Below are positions 35,744-44,948 of a stretch of 64,000 bases of DNA, piece by piece. Each line of letters opens with the position of its first letter. Position 1 is the stretch's first letter. The stretch lies in contig NZ_JAAXCQ010000011.1 of the NCBI RefSeq assembly GCF_012272855.1, forward strand, positions 62,001-126,000, written 5' to 3'. Under the pieces are notes generated by a model that was given only the letters and a program-made list of their open reading frames with translations, did no database searches and was not told where the DNA came from. A program made the translations under genes and the position numbers. This DNA comes from Arenibacter sp. 6A1. GTDB taxonomy: Bacteria > Bacteroidota > Bacteroidia > Flavobacteriales > Flavobacteriaceae.

Positions 35744-38700
35744 TTATTTTCCGTTTTTGTCAATCCATTTTCTAGCGTTCAAGAAAGCCTCTAACCAAGG
35801 TGTTGTTTGGTCTTTTCTTCCTGCTGGGTAATGTGCCCAGTTCCATTGGAAAATAGAACGCTCAATATGTGGCATGGTTACCAAATGTCTACCGGTCTTA
35901 TCGCAAAGCATGGCAGTGTTAAAATCACTACCGTTAGGATTTGCAGGATACCCTTCATAGCTATAGTTAGCCACAATTTGATAGTTGTCCTTAGATAAAG
36001 GTAGTTTAAACTTACCTTCTCCATGAGAAATCCATACCCCAAGGTTGGCTCCTTCCAAGGAAGAAAGCATTACCGAGTTGTTTTTTTGGATAGTTACCGA
36101 GGTAAATCCGCTTTCGTGTTTTTTAGAATCGTTATACGTCATTTTTCCATGTTCGGAGTGATCAGGGTTGATCAATTCCAATTCCATGAATAACTGACAA
36201 CCGTTGCAAATACCTACTGAAAGTGTGTCGGGTCTGGCAAAGAAATTCATTAAAGCCGTGTTGGCTTTTTCATTGTATTTAAAAGCTCCTGCCCATCCTT
36301 TGGCACTTCCCAAAACATCAGAGTTGGAGAAGCCTCCAACGGCACCAATAAACTGGATATCTTCTAAAGTTTCCCTTCCCGAAATTAAATCGGTCATGTG
36401 GACATCTTTTACATCAAATCCGGCTAGGAACATGGCATTGGCCATTTCGCGTTCAGAATTACTTCCTTTCTCTCTTAAGATAGCCGCTTTTGGCCTGTTT
36501 CCTGCTGCAGGTAGTGACGGCAACTTCCCGTCAAAGTTTGCTGGGAAGCTATAATTTAAAGGCTGGTTCTTGTAATTGTCAAAACGGTCCTTCGCCAAGT
36601 TGTTGGCAGTTTGCTTCTGATCTAACAAATAAGAGGTCTTAAACCAAGTGTCTCTTAAAGAGCTTACGTTCAATCCCATTTCTACCCTGTCATTCTTAAT
36701 GCTAAGCGTAGCTTCTTCCGATACAGAACCAATTTTATGGAAATCGACGCCAGCGGCGGTCAAGGTGTTTTCTATACTGGCATCTTTCGCTTGGAAAACG
36801 ATTCCGGCATTTTCAGAGAACAACAATTTAATAGTGTCTGCTTCCCCTAAAGAAGTCAGATCTAAATTTGCTCCCAAATTATTGTCGGCAAAACAAAGCT
36901 CTAAAAGAGTGGTGATCAATCCTCCAGAAGCAACGTCGTGACCGGCTAAAATTTGTCCCTCTACAATCAATGACTGTACAGTGTTAAAGGTATTTTTAAA
37001 ATTAGCAGCATCATTAATAGTAGGAGCCTCGTTGCCGATAGTGTTACGTATCTGGGCAAAAGAAGAACCGCCTAATTTATAAGTGTCTTTGGAAAGGTTG
37101 ATATAATAAATATCACCTCCATTTTTTTGTAATACAGGTTCTACTACTTTGGTGATGTCGTTACAGTTTCCTGCTGCCGAAATGATTACGGTTCCTGGAG
37201 CAATAACTTCCTCATTTTTGTAGCGTTGTTTCATAGAAAGAGAATCTTTCCCAGTAGGAACATTGATTCCCAAAGCGATCGCGAAATCAGATACTGCCGT
37301 TACAGCTTCGTATAATCTGGCATCTTCTCCTTCGTTTTTACAAGGCCACATCCAGTTTGCTGATAAGGAAACCGATTGTAATCCGTCTTTTAAAGGTGCC
37401 CAAACGATATTGGTCAAAGCTTCGGCAATACTGTTTTTACTACCTGCCGCCGGATCGATCAATCCAGAAATAGGAGAGTGTCCAATAGAAGTAGCGATTC
37501 CTTCTTTTCCTTTATAATCTAAGGCCATAACCCCACAGTTGTTCAACGGCAACTGTAATGGTCCGGCACATTGTTGTTTAGCAACCTTACCACCTACACA
37601 ACGGTCTACCTTATTGGTAAGCCAGTCTTTGGAGGCCACAGCTTCTAACTGCAATACATTCTCTAAGTACTCATGAAAGTTTTCCAAGGAATACGAAGGC
37701 GCTGCATAGCTTCTTTCTACGGTAGCGTCGTTCATAATAGTTTTTGGAGAGCTTCCGAACATATCCGACAAATCTAAATCCATAGGTTTTTCACCTGTGG
37801 TAGGAGATTCGAAGGTAAAACGTTTGTCGCCTGTTACATCTCCAACTTCGTACATAGGAGAACGTTCCCTATCTGCAATACGGTGTAACATTTCTACATC
37901 GTCCTTGCCGATCACCAAGCCCATACGTTCTTGGGATTCGTTTCCTATGGTTTCTTTGGCCGATAGGGTAGGGTCGCCAATAGGCAATTTGTCTAAATCT
38001 ATTTTTCCTCCTGTTTCTTCTACCAATTCAGATAGGCAGTTTAAGTGTCCTCCTGCACCGTGGTCATGGATAGAAACAATAGGATTGTGTTCGCTTTCTA
38101 CCAGGCCTCGTATGGCGTTGGCAGCTCTTTTTTGCATCTCTGGATTAGAACGCTGTATGGCATTTAATTCTATAGTAGAGCCAAAAGCACCGGTATCGGC
38201 ACTGGAAACTGCAGCACCACCCATACCAATACGGTAGTTGTCACCTCCTAAAATGACAATTTTGTCGCCTGTTTTAGGGTTGTCTTTTAGCGCTTGCTCT
38301 GCTTTTCCATATCCTATACCACCAGCTTGCATGATAACTTTATCGAACCCTAATTTTCGGGCACTTTCTTCATGTTCAAAGGTCAATACCGAACCAGCGA
38401 TCAAGGGCTGTCCAAATTTGTTTCCAAAATCGGATGCTCCGTTAGACGCTTTAATCAATATATCCATCGGAGTTTGGTATAGCCACTCTCTTTCATTCAT
38501 GGCATTTTCCCAAGGCCTGTTTTCTTCTAATCTAGAATAAGAGGTCATGTATACTGCCGTTCCTGCCGATGGCAAAGAACCTTTTCCTCCTGCCAAACGG
38601 TCACGGATTTCTCCACCTGCACCAGTAGCAGCACCGTTAAAAGGCTCTACCGTAGTAGGGAAGTTATGGGTTTCTGCTTTTAATGAAATAACAGAATCAA

Positions 38701-39412
38701 ATTCGCTTTCTTGGTAAAAATCTGGCTTATCAGAAGTCTTAGGGGCAAACTGTACCACCTTTGGTCCCTTGATAAAAGCAACATTATCCTTATAGGCCGA
38801 TACGATATCGCCAGGATTTTCTTGAGACGTTTTCTTGATCAATTTAAATAGGGAAGAAGGTTTTTCTTCACCATCGATCACAAAGGTCCCATTAAATATT
38901 TTATGCCTACAGTGCTCCGAGTTTACTTGGCTAAAACCAAAAACTTCCGAGTCTGTAAGTTTTCGTCCTATCTTTTTGGACATTTGTTCCAAGTAATCTA
39001 CTTCTTCATCGCTAAGTGCCAAGCCTTGCTGATCGTTGTACAAAGCTATGTCCTCTATTTCTAAAATAGGTTCTGGCTGTACATTTACCGTAAATACATC
39101 TTGCGTAAGGCTATTGAATTTCTGAAGAAGCATAGGATCAAAATCATTAGACTCCTTATCGCTAGGTGAAAATTCTTCTATTCTAATAATCCCCGAAATC
39201 CCCATGTTCTGGGTGATTTCTGTAGCATTGGTACTCCATGGAGTGATCATTGCTGCCCTTGGACCAACAAAAAAGGCGTCTAGTGACGCCGCATTTATCT
39301 TAGGTTGGTTGCCAAACAACCACGTAAGTTTAGTAGTATCTTCCTGTGAAAGGTCTTTATTTGTCTGTACCGCATATATCTTGGTACTTAGGTCTCCAAA
39401 GAAATGAATCAT
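35744..39412 (-). CDS. purL: phosphoribosylformylglycinamidine synthase, single-chain
   Basis: 1222-residue cytosolic enzyme of purine synthesis that turns FGAR, glutamine and ATP into FGAM. Order: N-terminal PurS-like region (1-150), linker with SEVFGFSQVNSEHCRHKIFN, first ATP-grasp/PurM-like domain (LKAETHNFPTTVEPFNGAAT near 255), second domain (GINVPTGKDSLSMKQRY near 720), and glutaminase domain (about 970-1222) with nucleophile Cys in SVGICNGCQLF near residue 1067 and the His/Glu pair in MPHIERSIFQW. Length is a little under that of E. coli (1295). Gene stands alone; the -7 box at 39446 marks the likely promoter. Confidence 0.96.
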   Translation of the reverse strand: MIHFFGDLSTKIYAVQTNKDLSQEDTTKLTWLFGNQPKINAASLDAFFVGPRAAMITPWSTNATEITQNMGISGIIRIEEFSPSDKESNDFDPMLLQKFNSLTQDVFTVNVQPEPILEIEDIALYNDQQGLALSDEEVDYLEQMSKKIGRKLTDSEVFGFSQVNSEHCRHKIFNGTFVIDGEEKPSSLFKLIKKTSQENPGDIVSAYKDNVAFIKGPKVVQFAPKTSDKPDFYQESEFDSVISLKAETHNFPTTVEPFNGAATGAGGEIRDRLAGGKGSLPSAGTAVYMTSYSRLEENRPWENAMNEREWLYQTPMDILIKASNGASDFGNKFGQPLIAGSVLTFEHEESARKLGFDKVIMQAGGIGYGKAEQALKDNPKTGDKIVILGGDNYRIGMGGAAVSSADTGAFGSTIELNAIQRSNPEMQKRAANAIRGLVESEHNPIVSIHDHGAGGHLNCLSELVEETGGKIDLDKLPIGDPTLSAKETIGNESQERMGLVIGKDDVEMLHRIADRERSPMYEVGDVTGDKRFTFESPTTGEKPMDLDLSDMFGSSPKTIMNDATVERSYAAPSYSLENFHEYLENVLQLEAVASKDWLTNKVDRCVGGKVAKQQCAGPLQLPLNNCGVMALDYKGKEGIATSIGHSPISGLIDPAAGSKNSIAEALTNIVWAPLKDGLQSVSLSANWMWPCKNEGEDARLYEAVTAVSDFAIALGINVPTGKDSLSMKQRYKNEEVIAPGTVIISAAGNCNDITKVVEPVLQKNGGDIYYINLSKDTYKLGGSSFAQIRNTIGNEAPTINDAANFKNTFNTVQSLIVEGQILAGHDVASGGLITTLLELCFADNNLGANLDLTSLGEADTIKLLFSENAGIVFQAKDASIENTLTAAGVDFHKIGSVSEEATLSIKNDRVEMGLNVSSLRDTWFKTSYLLDQKQTANNLAKDRFDNYKNQPLNYSFPANFDGKLPSLPAAGNRPKAAILREKGSNSEREMANAMFLAGFDVKDVHMTDLISGRETLEDIQFIGAVGGFSNSDVLGSAKGWAGAFKYNEKANTALMNFFARPDTLSVGICNGCQLFMELELINPDHSEHGKMTYNDSKKHESGFTSVTIQKNNSVMLSSLEGANLGVWISHGEGKFKLPLSKDNYQIVANYSYEGYPANPNGSDFNTAMLCDKTGRHLVTMPHIERSIFQWNWAHYPAGRKDQTTPWLEAFLNARKWIDKNGK

Positions 39413-39869
39413 CTTATTTTGTAAGTTGTATGTTTAAGAAAGGCACAAATTTACGGTTTTAAACTGTAATTTTTTACTAGAATGATGAACAGTTTTAGGT
39501 GCTGGTTGTTAATTTTTTCATAGCAACTACCTTTTTTTACTTTTTATAGGGGTAATTAGCTGGTATATAGCGTAGTGTGTAGAGGTGTTTTTAGGGTGTG
39601 CGATAGATTGCAATAAGAAAGAAAACATTTTTTTGCGGGCCTTAGGACTATTGGATTAGGGGTGTCTATGCGGTTTTTTTATGGTAGGGAAATCTAGAAA
39701 GTACGAGGAGTAAATAGGAGTTCTTTTTGATGGAAGACGCAAAAAAAAAAAGGAGGCAAGCCGCGAGGGAAAAACTACCGTTGCAGATATATTGGTTCTT
39801 GAGATAAAATGCAGCAAGGGGCTTTTATAAGTGTACTCCCTTAGTGTAAAATGCGCAAGTGATATAATT
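39413..39869. other. 457-bp intergenic region
   Basis: Between purL and the CDF gene, read on the same strand. It contains the purL promoter candidate and otherwise nothing I can support: no coding-like frame, no repeat copy, no purine riboswitch core. An A-run of eleven bases lies near 39741. Confidence 0.6.
39446..39453 (-). promoter_or_regulatory. -7 box TAAATTTG of purL
   Basis: Minus-strand TAAATTTG matches TAnnTTTG and lies 34 bp from the purL start. A TTG at the proper distance is not present. Confidence 0.5.
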
Positions 39870-40736
39870 TTATTTGGGTTCTATATGAATCAAAATATTG
39901 CCAAGATTAGGAATGTCCTTTAATAAGGTGTCTTTTAGTTTATGTGAAATGTCGTGTCCTTCGGTAACCGATATGTCTCCGTTAACCATGGCGTGCAGGT
40001 CTACATGGTATTTGGTGCCCGCCTTTCTCACAAAACATTTTTCCGTGCCCAAAATGCCGTCTACGCTCATAGAAACGGCCCTTATTTCTTCAATTAAATC
40101 GTCGTACAGATGCTCGTCCATAATTTCTCCTAGGGCAGGACGAAAGATTAAATAACTATTATAAATGATAAAACCAGCGGCAAAAAGAGCAGCCCAATCA
40201 TCGGCAGTTTCATATCCTTCTCCAAAAATCAAAGCAATAGAAATCCCGATAAAAGCCATCACGGAAGTAATCGCATCACTCCTATGGTGCCAAGCATCTG
40301 CTTTTAGGGAAGAGCTATTGGTCTCTATACTTTTTTTTAATACTAGTCGAAAAGAAATTTCCTTCCAAAAAATGATAGCGCCCAGTACTATTAGGGTCCA
40401 TGGTTTGGGAAGATTATGGGGAGTTCTAATATTGTGAATGCTCTCGTGGGCAATAAAAATGGCAGATAAGATTAAAAAGCCTACCACCAAAAAAGTAATC
40501 AAAGGTTCAATTCTACCATGGCCGTAGGGATGGTTCTCATCGGCCGGTCTTTTGGCGTATTTTAGTCCAAACAGCACCAGAAAAGACGAGAATATATCAG
40601 TGGTAGATTCTATGGCGTCGGCAATTAGGGCATAGGAATTACCAAAAAAACCCGCCAATCCTTTTATAATAGCCAATAGTCCACTACTAAGGATGCTGTA
40701 GTAAATTGTTTTTATGGCCGTTTTTTCGTTCTTCAT
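39870..40736 (-). CDS. cation diffusion facilitator transporter
   Basis: 288-residue inner-membrane metal exporter. Six helices are visible; the metal site is in helix 2 (ALIADAIESTTDIFSSF, Asp pair) and helix 5 (KADAWHHRSDAITSVM, His-Asp). The loop motif HPYGHGRIEPL is typical of the Zn/Fe/Mn CDF proteins. A cytosolic C-terminal domain with histidines (HVDLHAMVN, VTEGHDISHKLK) binds metal and dimerises. It exchanges Zn or related divalent cations for protons. Divergent from the acyl-CoA dehydrogenase at 41140, with repeat copy 4 between. Confidence 0.9.
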   Translation of the reverse strand: MKNEKTAIKTIYYSILSSGLLAIIKGLAGFFGNSYALIADAIESTTDIFSSFLVLFGLKYAKRPADENHPYGHGRIEPLITFLVVGFLILSAIFIAHESIHNIRTPHNLPKPWTLIVLGAIIFWKEISFRLVLKKSIETNSSSLKADAWHHRSDAITSVMAFIGISIALIFGEGYETADDWAALFAAGFIIYNSYLIFRPALGEIMDEHLYDDLIEEIRAVSMSVDGILGTEKCFVRKAGTKYHVDLHAMVNGDISVTEGHDISHKLKDTLLKDIPNLGNILIHIEPK

Positions 40737-40846
40737 TGTTGTTGGAAGGTTTTTTCCGAGGACAAAGATAAGGGTTCAAATCTATAAGCAGCCCGTTGTT
40801 GCCAGTAAGTGTCTTCTTTTAAAAACTTCGCTAAATTCTAGTGTAA

Positions 40847-40932
40847 TTATCTGGGCGTTCCCTCCTTCGTCGGGCGGGCCCTTGGCTGTATCCCTTGCCT
40901 TGCTGCGGGGATGCCGCCGCGGTCCCTAACGC
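40847..40932 (-). repeat. 86-bp GC-rich intergenic repeat, copy 4
   Basis: Minus-strand copy with changes to G-C pairs at stem positions 11/53 and 15/49; its last bases are AGATAA instead of AAATTA. It is the only copy in a divergent, promoter-bearing gap (CDF gene to the left, acyl-CoA dehydrogenase to the right), 111 bp from the CDF start and 208 bp from the dehydrogenase start. Nothing else was found in this 403-bp gap. Confidence 0.9.
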
Positions 40933-41139
40933 AAAAAAAACATTGGGTAATTATTCGTAAATGGAACTAAATTGAAAAGGAACCAAAGAAATAGCACATC
41001 TTTGTATGGGGTGTCAAGGATTGTATAGTGCCTTATAGGGGGCTTTTGCCCCGGAAATAATTAGGAGATATTTATAATAAATAATGGAACAATTATGTTT
41101 TATCTTAGTGATGGAATATTAACAAAAGCATTTTAAATT

Positions 41140-42954
41140 ATGGCAAAGGAATATGTAGACATAAATACCTTAAAATTTTTGTTATATCAGGTTCATGAAT
41201 TAGACGGACTATTTGGGTTTGAACGTTATGAGGGGCATGACAGGCCATCTATGGATATGTTTTTGGACGCTATCAAGGATTTTGCCGATCGCGACCTGTT
41301 TCCGTATTTTAAAGAAATGGACGATGTTCCTGCGGTTTTCGATAAGGGTGAGGTTCGGGTGCATGAGCAGGTAGCCGTTATGATGAAAAAAGGAGGGGAA
41401 ATGGGTGTTATTTGCGGTCCTTTGGATTATGACGAGGGCGGATTACAAATACCGTTTATGGTACATACTGCAGCCACCTACATATTAGATGCTGCCAATA
41501 ATCATTTGCCGGGCTATGCCACCTTAACCCTAGGGGCGGCAGAGCTTATAGTCCATTTTGCCAACCAACATCTAAAAGATACCTATGTACCTAATATGCT
41601 TTTAGGGGCATGGGGAGGAACAATGTGTCTTACCGAGCCTCAGGCAGGTAGCTCCTTGTCAGATATTACGACCAAGGCTACTCCGACCGATGAGGGGTAT
41701 TATAAAATATCGGGGCAGAAAATATTTATCTCTGGTGGCGATTACCAATATGTAGAGAATATTGTTCACTTGGTATTGGCAAGGATCGATGGGGCCTCAG
41801 AAGGCACTAAGGGGATCTCTTTGTTTGTAGTGCCCAAGAACCGCCTGGAAACCGATGGTAGTCTTGTTGGGAATGACGTAAAGACCCTGGCCGATTTTGA
41901 AAAAATGGGACAACGAGGTTTTGCTACTACCCATTTGGGATTTGGAGATTCCGACGATTGTCAGGGCTGGTTGGTAGGGGAGGCCAACCAAGGATTGAAA
42001 TATATGTTCTTGATGATGAACGATGCTAGGATAGGAGTAGGTAGGGGAGCCGCAGCCATAGCTATGGCGGCCTACCAAGCATCCCTGCAATATGCAAAGG
42101 AACGTTCCCAAGGGCGAAAATTGTCCGAAACAGGGAAAAAAGACCCGGGAGAAGACCAGTGTTTAATCATTGAACATCCCGATGTAAGACGGATGCTTTT
42201 TCTGCAGAAAGCCATCGCAGAAGGGGCTTTGAGCCTTATTTTATTGGCGGCTAAGTATCACGATTTACAACGTTCTGTTACCGATCATTCCGAAAAGGAA
42301 AAGTATCAGTTATTGTTAGAAATTATTACTCCCATGGTTAAAACATACCCGGCAGAAGCTGGAGCATTGGCAGTGAGTAACGGACTTCAGGTCTTAGGGG
42401 GGTACGGATTTTGTTCGGACTTTATCTTGCAACAATATTATAGGGATATCAGGATATTTAGCATATACGAAGGAACAACCGGAATACAGGCTCAGGATTT
42501 ATTGGGACGAAAAGTTTTGATGCATAATGGCAAGGCCCTACAATTGCTTATAGAAGAAATAGGCACAACCATTGCCGTTGCTTCCGATTATCAAGACTTG
42601 CAGGAATGGGCCAATACGTTAAAGGGCAAATTGACCCTGGTACATGAGGTGTTGGTGTATTTAAAGACATTTGCCAACAAGGAAAATTATGAAAGGTATT
42701 TGTCCGATGCCAATCTGTTTATGGAATTCTTAAGTTATGTGGTCATAGGGTGGAATTGGTTGGAAATGGCTTATGTAGCAAAACAGGCCCTCGACAATAA
42801 AGATACAGCCTATTCGGAGGCCTTTTACGAAAGTAAAATCCATACCATGAAATTTTATTTTAAATACGAGTTGACAAAAACCAATGCCTTGGCCGAAACC
42901 ATCATGCACAAGGAGGTGCTGACCCAGGTAACAGAAAAGGAATTTTTAGTATAA
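41140..42954 (+). CDS. acyl-CoA dehydrogenase with C-terminal extension
   Basis: 604-residue cytosolic flavoprotein of the long acyl-CoA dehydrogenase group. Seen in order: an N-terminal helical domain (about 1-160), TMCLTEPQAGSSLSDI (FAD/substrate), the middle beta domain with ISGGDYQYVENIVHLVLARI, and the C-terminal helical domain with VLGGYGFCSDFILQQYYRDI and RIFSIYEGTTGIQAQDLLGR, where the Glu of YEGT is the base. A further 100-residue helical tail (acyl-CoA dehydrogenase C-terminal family) follows. It is not adjacent to other fad genes. Chain length preference is unknown. Confidence 0.92.
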   Translation: MAKEYVDINTLKFLLYQVHELDGLFGFERYEGHDRPSMDMFLDAIKDFADRDLFPYFKEMDDVPAVFDKGEVRVHEQVAVMMKKGGEMGVICGPLDYDEGGLQIPFMVHTAATYILDAANNHLPGYATLTLGAAELIVHFANQHLKDTYVPNMLLGAWGGTMCLTEPQAGSSLSDITTKATPTDEGYYKISGQKIFISGGDYQYVENIVHLVLARIDGASEGTKGISLFVVPKNRLETDGSLVGNDVKTLADFEKMGQRGFATTHLGFGDSDDCQGWLVGEANQGLKYMFLMMNDARIGVGRGAAAIAMAAYQASLQYAKERSQGRKLSETGKKDPGEDQCLIIEHPDVRRMLFLQKAIAEGALSLILLAAKYHDLQRSVTDHSEKEKYQLLLEIITPMVKTYPAEAGALAVSNGLQVLGGYGFCSDFILQQYYRDIRIFSIYEGTTGIQAQDLLGRKVLMHNGKALQLLIEEIGTTIAVASDYQDLQEWANTLKGKLTLVHEVLVYLKTFANKENYERYLSDANLFMEFLSYVVIGWNWLEMAYVAKQALDNKDTAYSEAFYESKIHTMKFYFKYELTKTNALAETIMHKEVLTQVTEKEFLV

Positions 42955-43114
42955 GGAAGAGTACGGTCGGTATTGGGTGCTATGGGTGGAAACCAAAAAA
43001 TGTAAAGTTTTAGGTAGGGTGATTTATGGTTGAGTTGTTATATATATGAAAATGCGTTCGAGGGTGTGTTTCTTAGAATATAGATCACTAGTAGAACATA
43101 AATATAATAATGAG

Positions 43115-43558
43115 ATGAAAAGACTACATTTTTTATTGACCACCGCCTTTGTTGTGATGTCCTTTGGTTTAACAGCGCAAGAAACGGAAGCTAGTTCCGA
43201 AGAAAAACTTTCTTATTATGAAAAGAGAGCTAAGGAGGATGCGCAGTTTGAGCAATCACAAAAATTAGACAACGAGAAAGAAGAAGAGGAGTTTTGGGAA
43301 GATCAAAAGGAATATGAAAAAAAACTAAAGAAGCGCGATAGAAAAGCTTACAAAGCTTATATGAAAGGAAAAAGGGATGCTTATGCCGAGCACGAACAAC
43401 ATTGTGATTCTCATTGTCATCACAGTTCAAGGTATCATTATCACGCCTCTTTTTACTATCATGGGCACGACCATTATGAATATAGAAGATCGCCAAGGCG
43501 GACTTCAGTTCGGACGAATGTAGGGATCGGTTTGCCAAGTGTTAGGGTGGGACTCTAA
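43115..43558 (+). CDS. small secreted protein with His-rich C-terminus
   Basis: 147-residue protein that I do not recognise. Residues 1-21 are a signal peptide (MKRLHFLLTTAFVVMSFGLTA before Q). Residues 30-95 are a highly charged, Glu/Lys-rich helix that may form a coiled coil. Then comes a stretch with 10 His in about 33 residues, containing HCDSHCHH and YYHGHDHYEY, and an Arg/Ser tail. Such a stretch could bind zinc, copper or nickel; this is inferred from composition. Start at 43115 is chosen over an ATG at 43046, which would put the signal peptide inside the chain. It follows the acyl-CoA dehydrogenase by 160 bp. Confidence 0.72.
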   Translation: MKRLHFLLTTAFVVMSFGLTAQETEASSEEKLSYYEKRAKEDAQFEQSQKLDNEKEEEEFWEDQKEYEKKLKKRDRKAYKAYMKGKRDAYAEHEQHCDSHCHHSSRYHYHASFYYHGHDHYEYRRSPRRTSVRTNVGIGLPSVRVGL

Positions 43559-43579
43559 TATCCGAACAAGACAAAATAA

Positions 43580-43630
43580 AAGCGGCCAAATATCATGTAT
43601 TCCTACATGCTATTTGGCCGCTTATTTTTT
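43580..43630 (+). terminator. bidirectional terminator
   Basis: AAGCGGCCAAATA pairs with TATTTGGCCGCTT and encloses a second stem (CATGTA with TACATG). T-run follows. It separates the His-rich protein gene from the convergent RsmB-type gene. Confidence 0.88.
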
Positions 43631-43653
43631 ATAATGCTAAAAGTAAAGTGCTC

Positions 43654-44874
43654 TTAGGCAGAAGGCGTCTTTTCTAAAAGGGCCATATAAAATCCGTCAA
43701 AACCACTTTTTGAAGCATAAATATTCTTCTGGGCACTTAGTTTAAAGTCTTTACCAGCTTCAGAGCTTAAGAATTTATTTACTTGTTGAATATTCTCTTG
43801 TGGTAATATGGAACAGGTAGCATACACCATTTTTCCACCAGTTTTTACAATCTTGCTATAATCTTGTAAAATTTGCTGTTGGGTAACCATGATTTTTTCC
43901 AAGAACTCAGGTTGTAGTTTCCATTTGGCATCCGGATTTCTTCGTAAAACCCCTAAGCCAGTACAAGGCGCATCAATTAACACGCGATCGGCACTACCGT
44001 GTAGTTTTTTAATAACCTTGGTAGAGTCTATAGTTCTGGTCTCCACGTTATGGGCACCATTTCTTTTTGCTCTTCGTTTTAGTTCTTTTAGTTTATTGTC
44101 ATAGATGTCCATGGCAATCAACTGTCCTTTGTTTTGCATCTGAGCTGCTAAATGAAGTGTTTTTCCTCCAGCACCAGCACAGGTGTCTACGACTCTTTGT
44201 CCTGGTTGTACGTCTAAGAACGGGGCAACGAGCTGTGAAGAGGCGTCTTGTACTTCGAACCAACCGTTTTGGAAGGCATCGGTAACAAAAACATTAGCGC
44301 GCTCTTTTAATTGTAAAGCATCTGGATAGCCACGGATCACCTCGGTTTCTATGCCTGCTTCCAATAAGGCGGCCTTTACATTTTCTTTGGTCGATTTAAG
44401 GGTGTTGACCCTTAAAATTACATCGGCTTGTTGGTTTAGCGCATGGATTTCCTTGGTCCATAAATCTTCGCCTAAGGCTTTTGCTCCAAGTTCGTCCATC
44501 CAATCGGGAATGGACTCATTGAACTTTCTTATTTTAGAAAGTTCATCAAACCTTCCTTTAATCCTTCTCTCTGGGGTAGGTTCTATCTGTTTCCAATCAG
44601 GTAGTTTTATTCCTTTAAGTACCGCCCATACGGCAAATAGTCTAAACAGGTTGGGTCTAGTGTAAGGCGCTTTTACTTCGGCTATTTCGGTGTATAGCCT
44701 TTTCCAACGCACCATATCATAAGTGGTCTCGGCAATGAAACCTCTGTCTCGTGCTCCCCAACGTTTGTCGTACTTTAATACTTTTTCTACTACTTTATCA
44801 GCGTATTCTCCCTCGTTAAATATATAATGTAACGCATCAACAACGGCAAACACTAGATTTCTATGTAATCGCAT
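43654..44874 (-). CDS. RsmB/NOP family rRNA (cytosine-C5) methyltransferase
   Basis: 406-residue cytosolic SAM-dependent methyltransferase. N-terminal RNA-binding part (1-190), then SAM motif VVDTCAGAGGKTLHLA, motif IV IDAPCTGLGVLRRNPD with the Cys that assists release, and motif VI YATCSILPQENIQQV with the nucleophilic Cys. This arrangement is that of RsmB and related m5C methyltransferases acting on 16S rRNA. Which cytosine is modified cannot be read here. Divergent from the lipoprotein gene at 44949, with about 75 bp between them. Confidence 0.9.
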   Translation of the reverse strand: MRLHRNLVFAVVDALHYIFNEGEYADKVVEKVLKYDKRWGARDRGFIAETTYDMVRWKRLYTEIAEVKAPYTRPNLFRLFAVWAVLKGIKLPDWKQIEPTPERRIKGRFDELSKIRKFNESIPDWMDELGAKALGEDLWTKEIHALNQQADVILRVNTLKSTKENVKAALLEAGIETEVIRGYPDALQLKERANVFVTDAFQNGWFEVQDASSQLVAPFLDVQPGQRVVDTCAGAGGKTLHLAAQMQNKGQLIAMDIYDNKLKELKRRAKRNGAHNVETRTIDSTKVIKKLHGSADRVLIDAPCTGLGVLRRNPDAKWKLQPEFLEKIMVTQQQILQDYSKIVKTGGKMVYATCSILPQENIQQVNKFLSSEAGKDFKLSAQKNIYASKSGFDGFYMALLEKTPSA

Positions 44875-44948
44875 TTCTAAAAAAAATTAAGATTGCAAAG
44901 GTATTGTATTAGAACCTAATCCTCTTATTTTTGGTGAAAATTATAGCT

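Noticed and set aside
39413-39869. Purine-type riboswitch upstream of purL
   Set aside because: No conserved core or three-way junction loop sequences are present in the leader.
40771-40800. GGGTTCAAATC resembling a tRNA T-arm
   Set aside because: No acceptor, D or anticodon stem can be drawn around it.
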